DNA of 8,776 bases from a bacterium (GTDB lineage: Bacteria > UBP15 > UBA6099 > DSWB01). The translations under genes and the position numbers were made by a program. The DNA is taken from positions 1 to 8,776 of the forward strand of contig JAGUYV010000418.1 in the NCBI GenBank assembly GCA_020061125.1, written 5' to 3'. The notes under the pieces were generated by a model. The model saw only the letters and a program-made list of their open reading frames with translations. It had not been told where the DNA came from and made no database searches. Position 1 is the stretch's first letter, and every line of letters begins with the position of its first letter. Below are positions 1 to 6,176 of the stretch, piece after piece.

Positions 1-1
1 G

Positions 2-352
2 GACGGCGTGGAACCGGCCCGCGTTTACATTGACCCGCTCATTCTTCCCGCCGGAGTGGATCAGGCCAACGGCCCCGCAGCCATCGAGGCCGTGGCCGCC
101 ATCCGGGCGGCGCACCCCGGCGTGCGCACCGTGTGCGGACTCACCAACATCTCCTACGGCCTGCCCGCCCGTGCATTGCTGAACCGCACCTACCTGGCCC
201 TGCTCATCGCCGCGGGTCTGGACGCCGCCATCGTGGACACCACCAACGCCAAGCAGAATTCCGTGATGCTCGCCGCTCTGGCCCTCACGGGCCGCGATCC
301 CTATTGCGCCGATTTCATCGGCGCGTTCAGAAAACAGCTCCTGGACATCTGA
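2..352 (+). CDS. Methyltetrahydrofolate:corrinoid methyltransferase-like protein, 3' end (5' truncated by window)
   Basis: Only the last 116 codons are present; the frame is open to the window edge, so the true start lies upstream. The fragment reads as the C-terminal half of a pterin-binding TIM barrel of the AcsE/MetH-pterin type, which moves the methyl group of methyl-tetrahydrofolate to a corrinoid protein. Visible signatures are the strand IDPLILP, the segment CGLTNISYGLP (visible residues 45-55), and LLNRTYLALLIAAGLDAAIVD. The Asn of GLTN (codon 146-148) sits where the family has the Asn that hydrogen-bonds the pterin. In acetogens and other anaerobes such proteins act in the Wood-Ljungdahl methyl branch, but related enzymes demethylate other methyl donors, and no CODH/ACS genes are visible here to decide. 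The stop is 8 bases before the next gene, so the two are probably co-transcribed. The fold assignment is firm; the exact substrate is not. Confidence 0.82.
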   Translation, partial: DGVEPARVYIDPLILPAGVDQANGPAAIEAVAAIRAAHPGVRTVCGLTNISYGLPARALLNRTYLALLIAAGLDAAIVDTTNAKQNSVMLAALALTGRDPYCADFIGAFRKQLLDI

Positions 353-360
353 CAAGGCGC

Positions 361-2877
361 ATGCCGCGAAAAGCCTCTCAATCCCTGCTCCTGCTGGCCG
401 CATATCTGCTCACGGCCGGGCTGCTCGCGTGCACCCCGTGGTTCATTCTGCCCCAGTGCCTGCTCCTGGCCCTGCCGCCCTTCGCACTGCTCATCGGCCT
501 CACCTGGACAACGGCCCGGCCCGAATACGCCGCCACCACGGAAACCCGCACCGACCCCATCGAGGATCTCGATCCCCCGGCCCGCAAAATCCTGTGGCTG
601 AACGGCTGGTGGGAGTTCCGCCTGCCCGCGGACCAGCGCTGGCGCCGCTGCCATGTGCCCCATTCCTGGAACACCATCCGCGGTCTCGAATATTACGAAG
701 GCCAGGGCTATTACCGCCGCCTGTTCAAAATCGAGGAAGGCTGGAGCCTGGGCCGCGTGGCGCTCCACTTCCGGGGATGCAACTACCGCACCGTGGTGTC
801 CATAGACGGCCGCGAGGCCGGGCGCCACGAGGGCGGCTATACGCCCTTCTCCATAGACATCACGGACCGCGTCAGCCCGGGCCGCCGCTGCGAACTCGAG
901 GTCATGGTGGACAACCGCTTGAGCCGCGACTCCGTGCCCAATGTGGTGGGCTGGCGCAACGAGGGCGGCATCCTGCGCGAAACCTGGCTCGAAACCACGC
1001 GCCCCATCCACATCACGGACGCGACCGCCGTGTGCGAACCCGACCTCAAGGGCCGCGCCGCGGTCAAGCTCACGGCGCGCATCGAAAACCCCGAATGGAC
1101 GCCCCGGGACTACCACATCGAGGTCTTCTCGCCCCAGGGCGCGCTCGTGCACGAGCACAAAGCCGAAAACTGGGGCATGCAACAGCTCGAACACGATTTC
1201 GAAATCAATTTCGTTTCTCTCTGGAGTCCACAGAATCCGGCCCTGTACACCTGCCGCATCACCATGCTCGGTGAAGAAGAAGACCAGTTCGTGATCCGGT
1301 TCGGAGTGCGCAGCATCGGGGTCCGGGACAACCGCCTCTTGCTGAACGGAGAACCCCTTGCATTGCGCGCCGTTTCCAGATTCGCGGATCATTACGGCGC
1401 GGGCATGGTGGAAACCCTGGCCGCAATAAAGGAAGACCTGCGGCGCGTGCGCGATGCGGGCTTCAACTGCGTGCGCCTGGGGCCGGTCCCGGCGCACCCC
1501 AAAATTCTCGAACAATGCGACCGACTGGGCCTGCTGGCGATCGAAGAACTGCCCGCATGGTACGGCATGAGCTTCGATCTGTCCGATCCCATGTACCAGC
1601 AGGCCGCCGCGGACCAGTTGAAGGAGCTTATCCTGCGGGACCGCAACCACCCGAGCGTGCTCATGTGGGGCCTGGCGCACAACATCGAAAACGAAACCCA
1701 GGAAGGCCGCTGGTTCCTCGAACGCCTTGTGAAAACCGCCAAAGGCCTGGACGACCGGCCCGTTTACTTCACCGCCGGAGGCGCCGCGGACAAGGACATG
1801 TGCGCGGACCTCGCCGATGTCGTGGTGATCGAGCAGTGGGGCACGGGTATGGAGCACTTCGACGCCATGCGTGGAGATATCGCGCAATGGGGCCGCCGCG
1901 CCGGGGACAAGCCTCTCGTTGTCATGTTCGCGGGCGTGCCCGCCCTGCGCGGCGCAACCATGCGCTGGGGCGGCCACTGGAGCGAAGACCGCCAGGCCCT
2001 GATCATGCAGCAGTACATCAAACAGATCGGCGCGCACGAGCGCGCCGCGGGCTTCGTGGCCGGCGCCCTGTGCGACTACCGCGACCCGAGCAATGTGGCC
2101 GGCCCCGTGCCTTTCATGCGCCTGTCCGGATTTCTGAACCACTGGCGCGAGCCGAAGACATCTTACGATGTAATCAAGCGGCTGCTCGTGGACAATGAGG
2201 AAGTCAAACTGTCCCCGGCCCAGCGCCGGGTGCCCATCACCTCGTTCTCCAAAGCCGTGGGCGTGATCGCCGCGCTCGTTGGCCTGGTGTTATGGTTCAA
2301 GCTCGGCGCAGCGGCTTCGGCGCTGTTCTACAACCCCGACCTGTTCCTCCAGCGCCATCCCGGCGCCGCGGCGTTCGGCGTGGCGGCCCTGGCCTTCTGC
2401 TTCACCGCCGTGGCCTGGGCCGTGAACATCAACAGGTTCATAAAGTCCGCGCCACGCAAGATCATGGGCGCCATACACATGCCCTACTACCTGCTCCTGT
2501 CCCACCTGCTGCGATCCGAGGCCATGATGTTCGCGTGGTCGTATGTCACCGTGGCCGTGATTTTCACCTTCTCAACCACGGCCCTGCACCTGGCCACGGA
2601 TCCCGCGCAGCCGTTTCTGGCCGTGGCCGCGCTCACGGCGGCGTGCACCATGCCCGACGCCATTTTCGCCCTCACCGCATTTTTCCGCCTGCCCCTGTGG
2701 TTCTCGGTCACGGTTTTCCATGTATGGAAAGCCGCAATATGCTTCAAGGTGCTCGGCCCTCTGGGCATGTTTATCTATGTGTTCGCCGCGCCCTATCTGC
2801 TGGTGGGCGGGTTCTTCGCATTTGTGCAATGGAAATTTCATTTGCTGAAATACGCGAGGAAAATGCTCAAGCGGTAA
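361..2877 (+). CDS. Membrane-anchored glycoside hydrolase family 2-like protein, probable pseudoenzyme
   Basis: This 838-aa protein starts at ATG 361. The open frame extends further upstream, but there it overlaps the preceding gene, and 361 gives a sensible basic/hydrophobic N-terminus (MPRK). Two hydrophobic segments lie at about residues 8-30 and 33-50. A GH2 sugar-binding jelly-roll follows (about 80-218; LNGWWEF, VPHSWN, GGYTPFSIDIT, NEGGI). Then come an Ig-like domain (about 219-315) and a TIM barrel (about 320-610; LNGEPLALRAV, FNCVRLG, RDRNHPSVLMW). The C-terminal 210 residues hold about six membrane segments (632-656, 669-692, 722-745, 752-772, 779-800, 802-823) and a basic tail. GH2 enzymes are beta-glycosidases using two Glu residues. 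Here the acid/base motif WSxGNE reads WGLAHN (436-441), and the nucleophile motif TEYG reads MFAG (522-525). Classical hydrolysis is therefore unlikely. I do not recognise the C-terminal membrane domain. Only a weak AAGG (354-357) precedes the start. Confidence 0.88.
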   Translation: MPRKASQSLLLLAAYLLTAGLLACTPWFILPQCLLLALPPFALLIGLTWTTARPEYAATTETRTDPIEDLDPPARKILWLNGWWEFRLPADQRWRRCHVPHSWNTIRGLEYYEGQGYYRRLFKIEEGWSLGRVALHFRGCNYRTVVSIDGREAGRHEGGYTPFSIDITDRVSPGRRCELEVMVDNRLSRDSVPNVVGWRNEGGILRETWLETTRPIHITDATAVCEPDLKGRAAVKLTARIENPEWTPRDYHIEVFSPQGALVHEHKAENWGMQQLEHDFEINFVSLWSPQNPALYTCRITMLGEEEDQFVIRFGVRSIGVRDNRLLLNGEPLALRAVSRFADHYGAGMVETLAAIKEDLRRVRDAGFNCVRLGPVPAHPKILEQCDRLGLLAIEELPAWYGMSFDLSDPMYQQAAADQLKELILRDRNHPSVLMWGLAHNIENETQEGRWFLERLVKTAKGLDDRPVYFTAGGAADKDMCADLADVVVIEQWGTGMEHFDAMRGDIAQWGRRAGDKPLVVMFAGVPALRGATMRWGGHWSEDRQALIMQQYIKQIGAHERAAGFVAGALCDYRDPSNVAGPVPFMRLSGFLNHWREPKTSYDVIKRLLVDNEEVKLSPAQRRVPITSFSKAVGVIAALVGLVLWFKLGAAASALFYNPDLFLQRHPGAAAFGVAALAFCFTAVAWAVNINRFIKSAPRKIMGAIHMPYYLLLSHLLRSEAMMFAWSYVTVAVIFTFSTTALHLATDPAQPFLAVAALTAACTMPDAIFALTAFFRLPLWFSVTVFHVWKAAICFKVLGPLGMFIYVFAAPYLLVGGFFAFVQWKFHLLKYARKMLKR

Positions 2878-2907
2878 ACTGGCGCATTGAGGCGTTCATC
2901 CGCGAAA

Positions 2908-4113
2908 TCAACTCGAGGGCGTTTCCGGTTCTCCGGGGCGCTTATTCATGGGAACATAGACGCAGCCTTCCTCGCCGCAGTAGTTGCCGATGTATTCAGC
3001 GCGCGGGCGGTAGAGCTGGGGCTTGGGTTGCGCTTCGGCGAACCGCTCCTCGATGACATGCGCGCACCAGCCGGCCACGCGGCTGAACGCGAACACGGGC
3101 GTGAACAGGTGCGGCGGAATGCCCATGTAGAAATAGGCCGACGCGCTGAAGAAATCCACATTCGGGTAGATGTCCGCGTTCTTGAGCCGCTTGAAATGCT
3201 TGACCGTGGACTCCATCACGGCCACGGACATGTCGTACCACGATGTGTCGCCGGTGATTTTGCCCAGCCGTTCGCTCATGGGCTGGAGCACGAACATGCG
3301 CGGGTCATAGGTCTTATACACGGCATGCCCCATGCCGAACACCTTATTGCCGCTCTCGAGGGTGGTTTTTACATATTCGTCAACATTTTCGATGCTGCCG
3401 ATCTGGTGCAGCATTTCCATAACGCGGGTGTTGGCGCCTCCGTGCAGCTCGCCACTCAAGGCGCCGCAGGCCGCGGACACCGCGGCGTACATGTGCGCGC
3501 GCGTGCTGGCAACCTCGCGCGCCGCGAAAGTCGAGGCGTTGAAGGTGTGATCCGCATGCAGCACCAGGGCCACATCCAGTTCGCGCGCCACGCCCGGATC
3601 CGGCGCCTGCCCGTGCAGCATGTACAGGAAATTCGCCGCATGGGACAAGTCCGTGCGCGGCCGCACGATGGGTTGCTGGCTGCGGATGCGCTCCCAGTAC
3701 GCCACCATGGTAGGCAGCTTGGCGATGAGGTTGATGGCCCGGTCGTAGTTGGCTTCCTTGGATTCGTCGCGCGGATCCGCGTCGTAATCCGCCAATAGCG
3801 AAGCCGCGGATTGCACCACATCCATGGTGCCGGCCGTGGCCGGACGTTCCTGCAAGTTGTGCACCATCATGTCCGGCAGATCGCGGTTCAAAATCATCTG
3901 CGAGGTGAAGTGGCGCAGCTCCTCCGCGCCCGGCAACCGGCCGTATATCAGCAGATACGCCGTTTCCTCGAATGTCGAATTCCTGGCGAGATCGTGTATG
4001 TGGTACCCCCGGTAATACAGGTTGCCCTTGTCTCCCTCGACCTTGCTGATTTTCGTGTCCGCCACGGTGATGCCGCGAAGGCCAATGTTTTTCGTGCTGT
4101 TGGGATCCGCCAT
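2908..4113 (-). CDS. gltA: Citrate synthase
   Basis: Condenses acetyl-CoA and oxaloacetate to citrate, the entry step of the TCA cycle, in the cytosol. The 401-aa product has the length of the short homodimeric class (Bacillus, archaeal and methylcitrate synthase type) rather than the longer hexameric Gram-negative type. The catalytic triad is intact: His224 (GELHGGA), His263 (GMGHAVY) and Asp320 (PNVDFF). Further conserved segments are LVLHADHTFNAS (183-194), YDPRM (269-273) with Arg272, RVAGW (345-349), and RPRAEY (369-374). The ATG at 4113 is preferred over an in-frame GTG at 4122: AAGGTG (bases 4125-4120, minus strand) sits 6 bases before the ATG and overlaps the GTG. The gene ends convergently 30 bases from the GH2-like gene and is divergent from the redox operon, which suggests shared control. 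2-Methylcitrate synthase is the main alternative; the sequence does not exclude it, but no prp genes are nearby. Confidence 0.95.
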   Translation of the reverse strand: MADPNSTKNIGLRGITVADTKISKVEGDKGNLYYRGYHIHDLARNSTFEETAYLLIYGRLPGAEELRHFTSQMILNRDLPDMMVHNLQERPATAGTMDVVQSAASLLADYDADPRDESKEANYDRAINLIAKLPTMVAYWERIRSQQPIVRPRTDLSHAANFLYMLHGQAPDPGVARELDVALVLHADHTFNASTFAAREVASTRAHMYAAVSAACGALSGELHGGANTRVMEMLHQIGSIENVDEYVKTTLESGNKVFGMGHAVYKTYDPRMFVLQPMSERLGKITGDTSWYDMSVAVMESTVKHFKRLKNADIYPNVDFFSASAYFYMGIPPHLFTPVFAFSRVAGWCAHVIEERFAEAQPKPQLYRPRAEYIGNYCGEEGCVYVPMNKRPGEPETPSS

Positions 4114-4119
4114 GTCATT

Positions 4120-4125
4120 CACCTT
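4120..4125 (-). promoter_or_regulatory. Ribosome binding site deciding the citrate synthase start
   Basis: On the minus strand AAGGTG is followed by a 6-base spacer (AATGAC) and ATG at 4113-4111. The last three bases of the site form an in-frame GTG (4122-4120) that could be mistaken for the start. That GTG has only an A-rich stretch upstream and no clear Shine-Dalgarno. Confidence 0.7.
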
Positions 4126-4143
4126 TTCGCAAAAATTCGTTAA

Positions 4144-4212
4144 TCCGGGAACCGTTCCTCTGGAACATCTGTAAGTATTTTAACATGAAATTCGGGGTTT
4201 CAGGTTCCCGGA
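4144..4212. repeat. Perfect 10-bp inverted repeat plus GGAAC/GTTCC half-sites around the citrate synthase promoter
   Basis: TCCGGGAACC at 4144-4153 and its exact reverse complement GGTTCCCGGA at 4203-4212 are separated by 49 bases. The centre of symmetry (about 4178) falls on the candidate citrate synthase -10 box. The left arm also belongs to a short palindrome, GGAACCGTTCC (4148-4158), and another GGAAC lies at 4162-4166. The region thus has four GGAAC/GTTCC half-sites. This looks like an operator for a dimeric or looping regulator. One arm lies upstream of the predicted transcription start, so an RNA stem using both arms is unlikely. The regulator is unknown. Confidence 0.5.
4177..4185 (-). 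promoter_or_regulatory. Candidate extended -10 promoter for citrate synthase
   Basis: Read on the minus strand, TGTTAAAAT is an extended -10 element (TGn followed by TAAAAT, 5 of 6 matches to TATAAT). It lies in the AT-rich gap about 65 bases upstream of the ATG at 4113. The -35 is weak: CTGAAA at 4203-4198, with 15-base spacing. An extended -10 can compensate for a poor -35. Transcription would start near 4170, giving a leader of about 57 bases. Confidence 0.45.
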
Positions 4213-4274
4213 GCATTGATGAATGATTTTCGGAATTTACAATGAGGCCATGCGCGAACACCACCCCGCCATCC

Positions 4275-4304
4275 TTGACTTTGAACCCGAGCGTGGCTTA
4301 ACAT
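4275..4304 (+). promoter_or_regulatory. Candidate sigma70-type promoter for the redox operon
   Basis: TTGACT (4275-4280, 5 of 6 to TTGACA), an 18-base spacer, then TAACAT (4299-4304, 4 of 6 to TATAAT). Transcription would begin near 4311 and leave about 66 bases of leader before the TTG start at 4377. It lies in an AT-richer stretch. It is a pattern match only, and the -10 is moderate. Confidence 0.4.
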
Positions 4305-4364
4305 TTCAGCGTGGCGTTATTTTCAATGAACAATCGCACGGCGCAACCTTAATCACAGCGGCAC

Positions 4365-4370
4365 GAGGTG
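4365..4370 (+). promoter_or_regulatory. Ribosome binding site favouring the TTG start at 4377
   Basis: GAGGTG at 4365-4370 is followed by the 6-base spacer TTTCTT and TTG at 4377. The GTG inside this site (4368-4370) is in frame and gives a three-residue-longer product, but it has no comparable Shine-Dalgarno of its own. The layout mirrors the citrate synthase start. Confidence 0.6.
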
Positions 4371-4376
4371 TTTCTT

Positions 4377-6176
4377 TTGAAAGAAAAGCGGCTCTACCTG
4401 CGAAATGAAGAAGAGAAATTCGAGGGCACGGCCTATGCGCGCCAGGTGGTGCGGGACATCCGGTTCTCCACGGATGCGCGCGACTTCGGGTACATCGCCG
4501 AGAACATCCCCTGCCAGGACGCATGCCCGGTATACACCAACATCCCCGGCTACATCCGCTGCATATTCGAAAACCGCAACGGGCGCTCCTACGAGCTGAA
4601 CCGCATGGTGAATATCCTGCCCGGCGTGCTGGGCCGTATCTGCAGCCGCCCCTGCGAGGCGCGCTGCCGCCACGGCGAAAGCGATCTGGGCGAACCCGTG
4701 AAAATCTGCCACCTCAAGCGCGCGGCCGCGGACCACAAGCACGCCGGACACCGCATCTCCGAAAACCTGTTCGCTCCCTCCGGCAAAACCGTGGCCGTGA
4801 TCGGCAGCGGCCCCTCGGGCCTGGGCGCAGCCCACGACCTCGCCGCGCTCGGCCACAAGGTCGCCCTCTACGAATCCATGCCGCGCCCCGGCGGCATGCT
4901 CATGTACGGCATCCCCGAGTTCCGCCTGCCGCGCGATCTGCTCATGCTCGAAATCAGCAACATTCTGCGCCTGGGCGTGGACCTTCATTCGGGCGTGGCC
5001 GCAGGCCGCGACATTTCTCTCAAGGATCTTTTGAAAAAATACGACGCCGTGGTTTTGACAACGGGCACGCTCTCGCCCAACGATCTCGGCATCCCCGGCG
5101 AGTCCCTTCCCGGCGTGCTCTCGGGCCTGGATTTCATGATGCGCGTGAACCAGGGCGAAACCCCGGATGTGGGCGAGCGCGTGGCCATCATCGGCGACGG
5201 ATTCACGGCCATGGACTGCGCCCGCACCTGCATGCGCTTCGGCGCCAGGGAGGTCACGGTCAACATCCGCAAAACCGAGGAATTCATGCCCGTGGACGAG
5301 CATGAAATCTTCGAGGCCAAGTTCGAGAAAGTCAAAATCATCGGCCTGGTGAACTCCGTGCGCATCCTCGGCAAAGACCGGGTCGAGGGCATCGTGTTCG
5401 AGCGCAACCGGCTCGAATTCTCGCGCACGGGCGCGGGCCGCGACACTGTGCCGATCGGCAACTCCGAATTCGAGGTCCCCTGCGACACGGTCATCGCCGC
5501 CATCGGCCAGAACCCGGCCACGGATTTCAACGATGTGAAATTCAAGCTCGACGGCCACCGCATTTTCACGAAAAACGGAACCCACGCCACGAGCGTGAAA
5601 AACCTGTTCGCGGCCGGGGACTGCAACACCGGCGCGAGCACGGTGATCGCGTCCATCGCCCAGGGCCGCGGCTGCGCGCACGAGGTGGACGCCCTGTTCG
5701 CGGGCCGAAAACGCAAGACCATGCTCGTGCGCTTCGAACCCGCGGAACAGACCGACCGCCAGCGCGCCTGGGACTTCATCCCCCCGGTGCCCATGCCCGC
5801 CGCGGACCGCTCCGAGCGCCTCGCCGATTACCGCAACGAGGTCGAGCAGGGCTTCACTCCGGAGCAGGCGCTCGAAGAATCCAAACGCTGTTATCTGTGC
5901 TATCTCAAATATGAAATCAATGTGGACCGCTGCATCTACTGCTTCGCGTGCATTGATGTGGCCCCGCGCGACTGCATCAAGATGATCCACGATGTGGCCA
6001 TCAAGCCCTCCGGCGCTTACGGCGACTTCATGCAGACCCGCGACTGGACCGATGTGCGCGCCATCGCCATTGACAACAAGCGCTGCATCCGCTGCGGCAA
6101 GTGCTACGAAGTCTGCCCCACGCAGTGCATCCACATCATCAAAACCGAACTCATCGAGCAGGATCTGGAGGCGTAA
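4377..6176 (+). CDS. GltD/NfnB-like FAD- and NAD(P)-binding oxidoreductase with N-terminal Fe-S and C-terminal ferredoxin domains
   Basis: The 599-aa protein is numbered from TTG 4377; a GTG at 4368 is the alternative start. In family terms it is a glutamate synthase small subunit-like electron transferase that passes electrons between NAD(P)H, FAD and Fe-S centres. The N-terminal domain is of the DPYD domain-II type, with Cys46 and Cys50 (CQDACP) and Cys89, Cys93, Cys97 (CSRPCEARC). Next come the FAD site GSGPSGLGAA (from 143), PRPGGMLMYGIPEFRLP (169-185), and the second nucleotide site IIGDGFTAMDCA. AAGDCN (412-417) closes the FAD domain. The C-terminal ferredoxin region has Cys519/522/525 (CIYCFAC) and CIRCGKCYEVCP (570-581). 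The first motif has Ala529 where a fourth Cys is normal. No glutamate synthase large subunit is present. Its operon partners suggest it serves as electron-output subunit of the 2-oxoacid oxidoreductase. Its stop overlaps the next start by one base. Confidence 0.88.
   Translation: MKEKRLYLRNEEEKFEGTAYARQVVRDIRFSTDARDFGYIAENIPCQDACPVYTNIPGYIRCIFENRNGRSYELNRMVNILPGVLGRICSRPCEARCRHGESDLGEPVKICHLKRAAADHKHAGHRISENLFAPSGKTVAVIGSGPSGLGAAHDLAALGHKVALYESMPRPGGMLMYGIPEFRLPRDLLMLEISNILRLGVDLHSGVAAGRDISLKDLLKKYDAVVLTTGTLSPNDLGIPGESLPGVLSGLDFMMRVNQGETPDVGERVAIIGDGFTAMDCARTCMRFGAREVTVNIRKTEEFMPVDEHEIFEAKFEKVKIIGLVNSVRILGKDRVEGIVFERNRLEFSRTGAGRDTVPIGNSEFEVPCDTVIAAIGQNPATDFNDVKFKLDGHRIFTKNGTHATSVKNLFAAGDCNTGASTVIASIAQGRGCAHEVDALFAGRKRKTMLVRFEPAEQTDRQRAWDFIPPVPMPAADRSERLADYRNEVEQGFTPEQALEESKRCYLCYLKYEINVDRCIYCFACIDVAPRDCIKMIHDVAIKPSGAYGDFMQTRDWTDVRAIAIDNKRCIRCGKCYEVCPTQCIHIIKTELIEQDLEA

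Noticed and set aside
418-435. Possible lipoprotein signal (LLAC at residues 21-24) in the GH2-like protein
   Set aside because: The -2 residue is Leu, which fits the lipobox poorly, and strongly hydrophobic sequence continues beyond the Cys, so a membrane hairpin is more likely.
301-2142. 613-codon open frame on the minus strand, opposite the GH2-like gene
   Set aside because: It is a mirror of GC-rich codon use in the real gene: low-complexity Ala/His/Gly/Val-rich product with no recognisable domain, while the plus-strand frame encodes clear GH2 domains.
2878-2907. Bidirectional terminator between the convergent GH2-like and citrate synthase genes
   Set aside because: No stem followed by a T-run is visible in the 30-base gap; only a 4-bp CCGG self-pairing exists nearby, inside the citrate synthase gene.
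2887-3798. 303-codon plus-strand open frame over citrate synthase
   Set aside because: Antisense to a gene with a full catalytic triad; His/Arg/Val-rich product without domains.
4223-4408. 61-codon small open frame in the divergent intergenic region
   Set aside because: No convincing ribosome site, no recognisable features, overlaps the promoter candidate, and runs out of frame into the GltD-like gene. A leader peptide cannot be excluded but nothing supports one.
4353-6134. 593-codon minus-strand open frame opposite the GltD-like gene
   Set aside because: The product is Ala/His/Asp/Val-rich with no family features, and the opposite strand has intact FAD and Fe-S motifs.
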